64,000 nucleotides of DNA from Actinomycetota bacterium (lineage in GTDB: Bacteria > Actinomycetota > Actinomycetes > Streptosporangiales > Streptosporangiaceae), in contig JAFAYQ010000063.1 of NCBI GenBank assembly GCA_019240215.1, positions 124,001-188,000 on the forward strand, given 5' to 3'. Positions 1 through 7,724 of this stretch are shown in pieces (position 1 is the stretch's first letter; every line of letters starts with the position of its first letter). The notes under the pieces are model-generated. The model did no database searches. It had not been told where the DNA came from and was given only the letters and a program-made list of their open reading frames with translations. The translations under genes and the position numbers were made by a program.

Positions 1-2986
1 GGCCGTCGAGGTAGCAGTATTCGATGCCGTCGGCGTCGAGACGCTCGCGGACCTTGCCCAGGAAGCCGGTGAACTGGCTGAACACCAGAGCCCGGTGGCC
101 GCCGTCGGCCACCTCGCCGAGGTGCTCGAGCAGCGCGTCGATCTTGGCCGAGGCCAGCCCCTCGTACTCGTCGTCGACCAGGCCGGCGTGCAGGCTGAGC
201 TGGCGCAGCAGGGTCAGTGAGCGGAAGATCGCGAACCGGTTGCCGTTGACGTCGTCCATCAGCCCCAGCACCTTGTGCCGCTCGCGCTGCAGCCGGGTCT
301 GGTAGACCTTGCGGTGCTGCGGGTGCAGGTCGACCTCCAGCACCTGTTCCTGCTTGGCGGGCAGATCGGCCGCCACCTGCTCCTTGACCCGGCGCCGGAT
401 CAGCGGCCGGATCCGCCGCTGGAGCTGGGCCAGCCGGTCGCGGTCGGCCATCTTCTCCACCGGCTTGGCGTAGTACTCGCGGAACCGCTCGGGGCTCGGG
501 AACAGGCCCGGAGCGGTGATCGACAGCAGCGACCACAGCTCCATCAGATTGTTCTCCAGCGGGGTGCCGGTGATCGCGATCTTGGTCGGGGCGGCCAGCC
601 GCCGGGCGCACTGGTACACCTTGGACTGCCGGTTCTTGGCGTGCTGGGCCTCGTCGAGCAGCAGGCCGGACCAGGTCAGCCCGTTGTAGGCGTCGAAGTC
701 GGTGCGCAGCAGGGTGTACGAGGTGACGACCGCGTCGGCCCCGGCCACCATCTCGCCCAGGTCCCGGCCGCGGCGGCCGACGGTGGCCGAGATCGGCACC
801 ACGTCGAGGCCGGGGGTGAACCGGCGGGCCTCGGTCACCCAGTTGGCGACCACGCTGGTCGGCGCCACGATCAGGAACGGCCCGCCGTCCGGGTCGCGCT
901 CGCGGGCCCGGCTGATCAGCGCCAGGCACTGCAGCGTCTTGCCCAGCCCCATGTCGTCGGCCAGGATCCCGCCCAGCCGGTGCTCCCACAGGAACGACAG
1001 CCAGCCGTAGCCCTCCTGCTGGTAGGGGCGCAGCTGGGCCTGCAGCCCGGCCGGCGGCTCGGCCTGCTCGCCCACGTCGGCTTCGAGCAGGCCGTGGACC
1101 TGCCGCTGCCAGGACGTGGCCTGGTCGGCGACCACGCCCAGCGAGGCCAGCTCGTCCCAGAACCCGGCCTGGAACCGGCTGATCCGCAGCTGGTCGGGGG
1201 GCAGCTCCTGCAGCGCCCGGGCCTCGTCGATCAGCCGGGCCAGCGTCTGCAGCTCGGGCCGGTCGAGGTCGAACCACACCCCGTCCGGCAGCAGCAGCTG
1301 CGGCTCGCCGCGGCTGAGGGCCAGGAACAGCTGGAGGAACGGCACGTCCTGGCCCTCGACGGTGATCGTCACGTCGAGGTCGAACCAGTCGTTGTCGCCC
1401 GCCACCTCGGTGGTGGCCACCGCGATCTGGAGGGTGTCGCCCGCCTCGCGGTAGTCGGCCGGGGTGCCGGTCACCTCGACCGTCAGCCCCGGCACCTCCC
1501 GCAGCCGGGGCAGCAGCTCGGTGGTGAACCGCATGGTGGCCATGCCGGTCAGCCGCAAGCTGGGCAGCAGCGTCTCGGCCAGCGGCCGGGCCACCCCGGC
1601 GCCCCGGTGCAGCAGGCCGTAGGCCCGCAGCGGCAGGCTGGTGATGTCCAGCCCGGCCAGCAGGTCCCGCTCGGCGGTCAGGTCGCGGTAGCCGGCGTCC
1701 CTGGTGTCGGGCGGCAGCGCCGTCCGCTCGGTGGCGTCGCCGATCCGGTACTCCCACTCCCAGTTCAGGTCGAGGCCGTGGTCGTCGCCGTAGCGGGCCC
1801 GCAGTACCAGCTCGGGACCGGTGACCGAGGGCAGCCCGACCGAGCCATCCGAGCTGGTCAGCTCGGCCGCCTGCCGCAGCCGCGGGTAGTACTGGCGCCG
1901 GAACCGGGGCTCGTCGGCGGCCGGCACCCGCAGCGGGGTGCCCGACAGCGCCATCCGCTGCAGGGCGGGCGGCACCGGCCGGGCCAGCCGGACCAGCCGG
2001 AACGGCCACTGGCTGGCGTCACCGTCCTCGATCCGGTCCCGGTCCACGCAGACCGCGCCGTGGCCCTCGGCCCCGATGAACAGCACCGGCGCGCCGGCGT
2101 CGCCGGCCGCGGTCTGGACGACCGGCACGATCTGCAGGCTGCCGTCGGCGCCGCGGGTCACGTCCAGGCAGAAGCGGCCCTCGGCGTACCCGCCCGGACT
2201 GCCGCCCGGGAAGACCAGGGTCAGGCCGGCCGCGGCCGCCTCGTCCAGCAGCGGCCACAGCTGCCGGGAGCCGATCGCGGAGAACTCGATCCAGCGGTCC
2301 TGGCCGTACCGGTAGCCGTAGCTGCTGGCGTCGTGGGACGCCTGGTAGAGCGCGTACAGCTCGCGCACCAGCCGGATCTGGGGCTCGCGTTCGCCCCGGC
2401 GGAGCCGTAGCACGTCCAGCCGGGTCCAGCTCAGGTCGCCGGAGACCCAGCCGGTGCGGCCCGGGCGGACCAGCCGCGCGGTCAGGCTGAGGGTGGGCTG
2501 GCCGGCCCAGTGCACCTGGCCGGGGCCGCCCGCCAGGGCCAGCTCGATCCCCAGCGCCGAGGTATCGCCGGAGCCCGGCCCGGCCGCCCCGGCCGGGCCG
2601 TCCGCGTCCAGCAGGGAGTCCAGCGACTGGTCCCAGGCGGCCGCCCGCGGCGCCGGCCGGGGGGCCGGCTCACCCTCCATGGTGCCGGTCGCCAGCGCCG
2701 ACATGACCAGGGCGACCACGTGCTTGCAGTTGAAGGCGACCGGGCAGCTGCACTCGCCCGCGTTGAACCGGGCCGGCTGGCCCGGGGCCAGGGTCAGGAA
2801 GGCGGACGTGTGGTAGACGTGGCCGCCCTGGCCCTGCACCATCCCCCGCAGGGCCGGCCCGTCGGGATCCCAGGCCACGTGCAGGACCGCCTGCTGGCGG
2901 GCGTACTCGGTCCCCCGGACATAGCTGCCCCCGCCGATGGCCCGGCGCAGGGTCGAGAGGTCGAAGTCGAGGGTGGGGTGCCCCAT
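1..2986 (-). CDS. SWIM zinc-finger SNF2 helicase, C-terminus outside window
   Basis: A SNF2-family DNA translocase, expected to remodel protein-DNA complexes using ATP. Reading leftward from 2986, an N-terminal SWIM zinc finger (CSCPVAFNCKH, about 2720-2765) precedes a long family-specific region. The helicase core then shows Walker A DMGLGKT (about 935-965), motif II DEAQH (about 640-665), ITGTPLENN (about 560-590), and the start of the second RecA lobe (ALVFSQFTGF) near the window edge, so roughly the last 100-150 residues are missing. ATG at 2986 (MGHPTLDFDL) is chosen because a TATCTT hexamer lies 7 bases upstream. An in-frame ATG at 3016 is the alternative. It is divergent from the DUF445 gene. 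Family assignment is firm; the biological role is unknown. Confidence 0.93.
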   Translation of the reverse strand, partial: MGHPTLDFDLSTLRRAIGGGSYVRGTEYARQQAVLHVAWDPDGPALRGMVQGQGGHVYHTSAFLTLAPGQPARFNAGECSCPVAFNCKHVVALVMSALATGTMEGEPAPRPAPRAAAWDQSLDSLLDADGPAGAAGPGSGDTSALGIELALAGGPGQVHWAGQPTLSLTARLVRPGRTGWVSGDLSWTRLDVLRLRRGEREPQIRLVRELYALYQASHDASSYGYRYGQDRWIEFSAIGSRQLWPLLDEAAAAGLTLVFPGGSPGGYAEGRFCLDVTRGADGSLQIVPVVQTAAGDAGAPVLFIGAEGHGAVCVDRDRIEDGDASQWPFRLVRLARPVPPALQRMALSGTPLRVPAADEPRFRRQYYPRLRQAAELTSSDGSVGLPSVTGPELVLRARYGDDHGLDLNWEWEYRIGDATERTALPPDTRDAGYRDLTAERDLLAGLDITSLPLRAYGLLHRGAGVARPLAETLLPSLRLTGMATMRFTTELLPRLREVPGLTVEVTGTPADYREAGDTLQIAVATTEVAGDNDWFDLDVTITVEGQDVPFLQLFLALSRGEPQLLLPDGVWFDLDRPELQTLARLIDEARALQELPPDQLRISRFQAGFWDELASLGVVADQATSWQRQVHGLLEADVGEQAEPPAGLQAQLRPYQQEGYGWLSFLWEHRLGGILADDMGLGKTLQCLALISRARERDPDGGPFLIVAPTSVVANWVTEARRFTPGLDVVPISATVGRRGRDLGEMVAGADAVVTSYTLLRTDFDAYNGLTWSGLLLDEAQHAKNRQSKVYQCARRLAAPTKIAITGTPLENNLMELWSLLSITAPGLFPSPERFREYYAKPVEKMADRDRLAQLQRRIRPLIRRRVKEQVAADLPAKQEQVLEVDLHPQHRKVYQTRLQRERHKVLGLMDDVNGNRFAIFRSLTLLRQLSLHAGLVDDEYEGLASAKIDALLEHLGEVADGGHRALVFSQFTGFLGKVRERLDADGIEYCYLDG

Positions 2987-3020
2987 GTCATGGAAGATAG
3001 CCGCCGGTACCGTCATTCCG
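2986..3020. promoter_or_regulatory. Divergent overlapping leaderless promoters
   Basis: Only 33 bases separate the chosen starts of the SNF2 gene (ATG, 2986, minus) and the DUF445 gene (GTG, 3020, plus). On the minus strand TATCTT (2994-2999) sits 7 bases before the ATG. On the plus strand TACCGT (3008-3013) sits 6 bases before the GTG. Neither gene has a convincing Shine-Dalgarno. The geometry fits leaderless transcription of both genes from one tiny region. The promoters are inferred from sequence alone. Confidence 0.5.
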
Positions 3021-4339
3021 TGCAACCTGTCGCGACAACCGCGCCGCCCGGGCCGCCGCCGGCGTCGCCACCGGGGCCGCCGTCCGAGTCACTGGCGGAA
3101 CGGCGGCGGGCCCTGGCCGTCGCCCGCCGCCGGGCGACCTCCCTGCTGGGCGCCGTCACCGTCTTGTTCGTGGTCGTGAGCGCGGTCATCCACCAGGTGC
3201 ACGGGGGCAACGCCACCCTGCTCGGCTACGTGCAGGCCGCCCTCGAGGCGTCGATGGTCGGCGGGGTGGCCGACTGGTTCGCGGTGACCGCGCTGTTCCG
3301 GCACCCGCTCGGACTGCCGATCCCGCACACCGCGCTGATCGTGGAGCGCAAGGACCAGTTCGCCGCCACCCTCGGCCAGTTCGTGCAGGAGAACTTCCTG
3401 AACGCCGACGTGCTGGCCGACCGGATCCGGGCCGCTGGCCTGGTCCAGCGGCTGGCCGGCTGGCTGGCCGACGAGGCCAGCGCCGCCCGGTTCGCCGGCC
3501 GGGCGGCCGAGCTGGTGGTCACGGTGGCCGACGCGCTGCGGGACGAGGACGTCCAGCGGGTGCTGACGGCCGAGCTGACCCGGACGGTCGACTCGATCGA
3601 GGCGGCCCCGCTGGCCGGGCGGGTGCTGCGCCAGTTGATCGCGGGCGGCCAGCACAGCGAGGTGTTCAACGGCCTGCTGTCGGCGGCCGACGGCTACCTC
3701 GAGGGCCACTACGGCGAGCTGCGCGAGATGTTCGAGTCCGAGGCCCCCCGCTGGGTCCCCGGCCTGGCCTACCGGCGGGTGTTCGACCGGCTGTACCACC
3801 GGCTGCGCGAGCGGCTGGCGGCGATGGCGGCCGACCCCGACGACGACACCCGGCGCCAGTTCGAGACCTGGCTGGCCGGCCTGCCCGACCGGCTGGAGAC
3901 CGACCCGGTCCTGCGCGCCCGCGGGGAGCAGCTCAAGCAGGAGATCCTCGGCAGCACCGCGCTGCGGGACTGGTCGTCGGCGCTGTGGCAGAAGGCCAAG
4001 GAGGCGCTGCGGACCCAGGCGGCCGACCCCGGCTCCGAGCTGCGCCGCCGGATGACCGGCATCCTGATGGCGGCCGGGCGGCGGCTCGGCTCGGACCAGC
4101 GGCTGTCCGACGGCCTCGAGCGGATGATCGAATCGGGCGCCCGGACGCTGGCCGATCAGTTCCACGACGAGCTGGCCGGCCTGGTCACCGGCACCATCCA
4201 GCGCTGGGACGCCAACGAGACGTCCAGCCAGCTGGAGCTGCTGCTCGGCCGCGACCTGCAGTTCATCCGGATCAACGGCACCGTCGTCGGCGCCCTCGTC
4301 GGCCTGATCCTGCACGTGGTCAGCGCGGCCCTGACCTGA
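3020..4339 (+). CDS. DUF445 family membrane-anchored protein
   Basis: A 439-residue protein matching the DUF445 family in length and layout. A proline-rich N-terminus and a basic stretch precede a membrane segment (about residues 40-57). The conserved stretch MVGGVADWFAVTALFRHPLG and the motif PHTALIVERKDQFA follow. A long helical region comes next, and a second hydrophobic segment (VGALVGLILHVVSAAL) lies at the very C-terminus, as is usual for the family. Function is unknown; such proteins are thought to act at the envelope. GTG 3020 is preferred because TACCGT lies 6 bases upstream; ATG 2990 in the same frame would add ten residues and overlap the divergent promoter. Confidence 0.9.
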   Translation: MQPVATTAPPGPPPASPPGPPSESLAERRRALAVARRRATSLLGAVTVLFVVVSAVIHQVHGGNATLLGYVQAALEASMVGGVADWFAVTALFRHPLGLPIPHTALIVERKDQFAATLGQFVQENFLNADVLADRIRAAGLVQRLAGWLADEASAARFAGRAAELVVTVADALRDEDVQRVLTAELTRTVDSIEAAPLAGRVLRQLIAGGQHSEVFNGLLSAADGYLEGHYGELREMFESEAPRWVPGLAYRRVFDRLYHRLRERLAAMAADPDDDTRRQFETWLAGLPDRLETDPVLRARGEQLKQEILGSTALRDWSSALWQKAKEALRTQAADPGSELRRRMTGILMAAGRRLGSDQRLSDGLERMIESGARTLADQFHDELAGLVTGTIQRWDANETSSQLELLLGRDLQFIRINGTVVGALVGLILHVVSAALT

Positions 4340-4364
4340 CTTGACCTGGGCTGGCCGTCAGCCG

Positions 4365-5867
4365 TCAGCCGTCGCCCTGGCCGTTGCCATTGCCATTGCC
4401 GTTTCCGTTCCCGTTGCCCTTTCCCTTGTCCTTGCCCTTCGCCTTCCCGTTGCCCTTACCGTTCCCGGTGCTGAGCGTCGGGCTGGCGCTGGCCACGGCG
4501 CTGGGGCTGCCGGTGGCCGCCGCCACGCTGGTGGCCGTCGGCGTGCCGGGGGCGGGCGGCGTGCTGGGCACGGTCCCCGCGTGGCTGACGGGGCGGGTGG
4601 TGGTGCCGTTGACCGGGCCGACCGCGGCGCCGACCGGGGCGACGGCCGGGGACCGGCCGTCGCCGGACGGGCCGGTGCGGTGGCCGGCCGATCGGGTGGC
4701 CGATGGGCCTGGGGAGTGCTGGCGCGCAGAGCCGGGCGCCGCGGCCCCGTTCAGCGGAACGGCGATCACGGCGGCGGCCGCCACCGCCGCCACCGCGGCG
4801 ACCACCGCACCGACGCCCAGCCGCAGCCGTCCAGCGCGGCGCCGCATCGTCGGCGACCCCGCCGGGACGGGCGGCGGCTGCTCGGCCGGGACGACCGGCG
4901 GTGGCCGGTCGAACGCCCGCTGGAACAGGTCCACCTCGCTGCTGGGCATCGTGCTGAGCCCGACCGGCCCGGATGGCCCGGACAGCCCGTCGTCGGCCGC
5001 CAGTCCCAGACCCGCCAGCGGGCACGCGGAAACCCCGTCCTCCCGGGCCAGTCGGTCGCGCAGGACGGTCGCACGCTCGGCGACCGCGCCCGCGCTGGCG
5101 GGCCGGTCGGCCGGATCCTTGGCGGTGAGCTCGGCGACCAGGCCGGCTACCTCGGCCGGCACCGACGCGGGCAGCGGCGGCAGCGGCTGGTCGCGGTGGG
5201 CCACCACCACCTCGATCGGGGTGCCCAGGAACGGCGGGCGGCCGGTCAGGCACTCCCAGGCGACGATGCCGAGCGCGTACAGGTCACTGGCGGCGGCCGC
5301 CCCGCCCCCGCTGAGCCGTTCCGGTGCCACGTACCCGGGCGTCCCCAGCAGGGTGTTGCTGCTGGTCATCGGGGCGGCGTTGATCGCGTAGGAGACGCCG
5401 AAGTCGGTCACCTTGACCTGGCCGTCAGCGGTCAGCAGCAGGTTGGACGGCTTGATGTCCCGGTGCACGAACCCGGCCTCATGGGCGGCCTGCAGGCCGG
5501 CCGCGGCGTCGGTCAGGATGCTCATGGCCTGGGCCGGGTGCAGCGGGCCGCGGGCCAGCACCTGGGCGGCCGACGGGCCGTCGACCAGCTCCATAACCAG
5601 GAACGGCGGATCAGGCGGGTCCGGCTCGGCGTAGTCGTAGACCCGGGTGATGTTCTGGTGGCACAGCGACCCGGTTCGCTGCGCCTCGGCCCGGAACCGG
5701 ATCAGGGTCTGCGCGTGCCCGGCCCGGTCGGCCGGCAGCTGCTTGACCGCCACCGGCCGTCCGAGCAGGACGTCGGTGGCCCGCCACACCTCGCCGTAGC
5801 CACCGGCGGCGATCTTGTCTTCGAGCCGGTAGCGGGAGGCAGCCTCAGCCGTTCGCGTCAATGCCAT
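4365..5867 (-). CDS. Membrane Ser/Thr protein kinase with Gly-Asn-rich tail
   Basis: A 500-residue Hanks-type kinase. The cytoplasmic kinase domain (residues 12-270) has a glycine loop, AVK Lys42, the catalytic loop HRDIKPSN (Asp137), DFG at 155-157 and APE at 181-183. A Pro-rich juxtamembrane segment follows, then one membrane helix (about 350-371) and a Ser/Thr/Pro-rich extracellular part with no PASTA domain. It ends in a low-complexity tail of GNG/KGKG repeats (468-500). It is a close paralogue of the kinase at 9227-10660 (shared TDVLLGRPVAVK, VKVTDFGVSYA). No ligand can be inferred. No clear Shine-Dalgarno precedes the ATG. Confidence 0.95.
   Translation of the reverse strand: MALTRTAEAASRYRLEDKIAAGGYGEVWRATDVLLGRPVAVKQLPADRAGHAQTLIRFRAEAQRTGSLCHQNITRVYDYAEPDPPDPPFLVMELVDGPSAAQVLARGPLHPAQAMSILTDAAAGLQAAHEAGFVHRDIKPSNLLLTADGQVKVTDFGVSYAINAAPMTSSNTLLGTPGYVAPERLSGGGAAAASDLYALGIVAWECLTGRPPFLGTPIEVVVAHRDQPLPPLPASVPAEVAGLVAELTAKDPADRPASAGAVAERATVLRDRLAREDGVSACPLAGLGLAADDGLSGPSGPVGLSTMPSSEVDLFQRAFDRPPPVVPAEQPPPVPAGSPTMRRRAGRLRLGVGAVVAAVAAVAAAAVIAVPLNGAAAPGSARQHSPGPSATRSAGHRTGPSGDGRSPAVAPVGAAVGPVNGTTTRPVSHAGTVPSTPPAPGTPTATSVAAATGSPSAVASASPTLSTGNGKGNGKAKGKDKGKGNGNGNGNGNGNGQGDG
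4378..4470. repeat. Degenerate hexanucleotide array encoding a GN/GK tail
   Basis: Variants of ccgttgccat, ccgtttcc and cttgccctt alternate in a 6-base period across the 3' end of the kinase gene. On the coding strand they read as Gly-Asn or Gly-Lys pairs. Because the unit is a multiple of three, length changes would alter tail length without shifting the frame. Confidence 0.8.
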
Positions 5868-6034
5868 GGCTTCGCGCCCACTCAGTGATCGACAAAGTCG
5901 AACAACAAGTTATCGGCCCAGGTGCCCCGATGTCTGCCGGTGTGGCCGTTCGTGGCCGGATCGTGGTGTGCGGTCGCGGCGAGCTGGTCAGGCGGCTGGC
6001 CCGCCCCGGCCGCCCCCAGCCGCCGGCCAGCAGG

Positions 6035-6631
6035 TCAGGCGGGCGGCGGCCCCAGCAGCCGGTCCAGGAAGCTGGTGAACGCGGCCTCCTCGGCGCTGAG
6101 GGCGGCGGCCGGGTCGTCGGCCCGGATGACCATCATCGTGACCTCGTTGGCGGCCGCCAGCACGATGTGCGCGTAGGCGTCGATGTGGCGCCGGTCGAGG
6201 CGGCCCTGGTCGGCCGCGAAGGTCAGCGCGCCGCGGATGAAGCCCAGGTTGCCCTGCTCGTCCAGCTCCCGCCAGCGCTCCCAGCCGATCACGGCGGGCG
6301 CGTCGACCAGCACGATCTGCCGGATGACGGGGTCGCCGGCCAGCCGGATCCAGGCCAGCGAGCCCGCCCGTAGCTCGGCGACCGGGTCGGCGGCGCCCTC
6401 CATGGCCGCCGTCACCTGGGCCACGACCAGGGCGCCGACGTCCTCGAGGACGGCCATGAACAGCGCTTCCTTGCCCGCGAAGTGGTGGTAGAGCGAGCCC
6501 CGGCTGACGCCGGATTCGGCCAGCACCGCCTCGATCGACGTGCCCTCGTAGCCCTGGGCCGCGAACAGCCGGGTCGCGACCTCGATCAGGTGCGTCCGGG
6601 TGGCCTGGCCCCGCTCGACGTTCTTGTTCAT
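6035..6631 (-). CDS. TetR family regulator
   Basis: A 198-residue repressor-like protein. The N-terminal helix-turn-helix (residues 10-57; GYEGTSIEAVLAESGVSRGS then LYHHFAGKEALF) is typical TetR, followed by an all-helical ligand domain. It is divergent from the alpha/beta hydrolase at 6801. The space between holds two palindromes with a shared GACCGAC core (6706-6746), so it probably represses itself and the hydrolase. The ligand is unknown. Confidence 0.93.
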   Translation of the reverse strand: MNKNVERGQATRTHLIEVATRLFAAQGYEGTSIEAVLAESGVSRGSLYHHFAGKEALFMAVLEDVGALVVAQVTAAMEGAADPVAELRAGSLAWIRLAGDPVIRQIVLVDAPAVIGWERWRELDEQGNLGFIRGALTFAADQGRLDRRHIDAYAHIVLAAANEVTMMVIRADDPAAALSAEEAAFTSFLDRLLGPPPA

Positions 6632-6698
6632 CCGTTCCCAGCCAAGCTCGACTCCCAGCCAATTCGGTCCCAGCTAATTCAATCCCAGCCAAACCCAG

Positions 6699-6746
6699 TT
6701 GACAGACCGACAGTCGGTTTATGAGAGTTAGACCGACGGTCGGTCT
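6699..6746. promoter_or_regulatory. Twin TetR operator with -35 box
   Basis: Two odd-length palindromes with the same core: ACCGACaGTCGGT at 6706-6718 and the longer AGACCGACgGTCGGTCT at 6730-6746, centres 26 bases apart. A consensus -35 TTGACA (6699-6704) touches the first palindrome, and a weak -10 (TATGAG, 6720-6725) lies between the sites. Bound repressor would cover the promoter of the plus-strand hydrolase. The palindromes are seen directly; the binding protein is inferred from adjacency. Confidence 0.75.
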
Positions 6747-6800
6747 TCTCCGGCCACCCGCCACCCTATCGACCTGGCCGCCCGGGAAGGGAGAAACCTC

Positions 6801-7676
6801 ATGATCAGCGAGCTCGAACGCCTGGACCAGCACCGCCGTCAGGTCCGCACCGCTTCCGGCCCGGCCAGCTACATGGACACCGGCGGCCCGGGCCGCCCGG
6901 TACTGTTCGTCCACGGCGTCGGCACCAGCAGCTACCTGTGGCGGAATGTCATCGCCGAGCTGGACGGCCAGCGCCGGTGCATAGCGCTGGACCTGCCGCT
7001 GCACGGCCACACCGCGGCCGGCCCGGGCCAGGACTTCTCGCTGCCCGGGCTGGCCCGCTTCGTCGAAGACGGCTGCGCGGCCCTGCAACTGCCCGAAGTG
7101 GACCTGGTCGCCAACGACACCGGCGGGGCGGTGTCCCAGGTGTTCGCGGCCCGCTATCCCGGGCGGCTGCACACGCTGGCCCTGACCAACTGCGAGGCTC
7201 ACACCAACATGCCGCCGCCCGCCCTGCGGGCCGGGGACTTGCTGATGCGCACCGGCCTGCCGCTCTGGCGGCTGGCGGGCCGGCTGTTCGGGGATCCGGT
7301 TCGCGGCCGCCAGCGGTTCTTCGGCAGCGGCTATCAGGACGTCAGCCACCTGCCGCTGGCGGTGTCCCGGGCCATGCTCGACCCGGTGCTCGGTACCCCC
7401 GCGCGGGCTCGCCAGTTCCAGCGGCTGATGGTCGCATTGCGCCGCCGGGACCTGCTGGCGGCCGAGCCCGCCCTGCGCCGCCTGGCGGTGCCGACCGCGA
7501 TCGTGTGGGGTACGGGTGACCGGTTCTTCGGCCGCAAGTGGGCGTACTGGCTGCGCGACACGATCCCCGGCGCCACCGCGGTGATCGAGATCGAGGACGG
7601 CCGCCTGTTCTTCCCGGACGAGCGGGCGGCTGAGCTGGCCGCCGCCCTCCGCCGTCACTGGGACGCCCATCGGTAG
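6801..7676 (+). CDS. Alpha/beta hydrolase, haloalkane-dehalogenase-like, catalytic His missing
   Basis: A 291-residue alpha/beta-hydrolase fold protein. Oxyanion-loop motif VHGVGTSSYLWRN is at 37-49. The nucleophile elbow VANDTGGAV puts Asp at position 106, as in haloalkane dehalogenases and relatives rather than Ser esterases. The acidic residue is Asp240 in WGTGD. Where the family has the catalytic GHF motif near the end, this protein reads EDGRLFFPDE (266-274), with Arg in place of His. It may be inactive, use another base, or have a different role. A purine-rich ribosome site (gggagaaacctc) precedes ATG 6801. Control by the divergent TetR is likely. Confidence 0.9.
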   Translation: MISELERLDQHRRQVRTASGPASYMDTGGPGRPVLFVHGVGTSSYLWRNVIAELDGQRRCIALDLPLHGHTAAGPGQDFSLPGLARFVEDGCAALQLPEVDLVANDTGGAVSQVFAARYPGRLHTLALTNCEAHTNMPPPALRAGDLLMRTGLPLWRLAGRLFGDPVRGRQRFFGSGYQDVSHLPLAVSRAMLDPVLGTPARARQFQRLMVALRRRDLLAAEPALRRLAVPTAIVWGTGDRFFGRKWAYWLRDTIPGATAVIEIEDGRLFFPDERAAELAAALRRHWDAHR

Positions 7677-7724
7677 CGGCGCCGGCACCTTGCGGTCGGC
7701 GATCGAGAGGAGCACGCTCCTGTC

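Noticed and set aside
275..2410. A 711-codon open frame on the plus strand
   Set aside because: It is the antisense shadow of the SNF2 gene: Pro/Gly/Gln/Arg/Leu-rich with no domain, while the minus-strand frame has all helicase motifs.
4378..4470. CRISPR-like or intergenic repeat array
   Set aside because: The repeats are six bases long, have no spacers, and lie inside a kinase coding frame.
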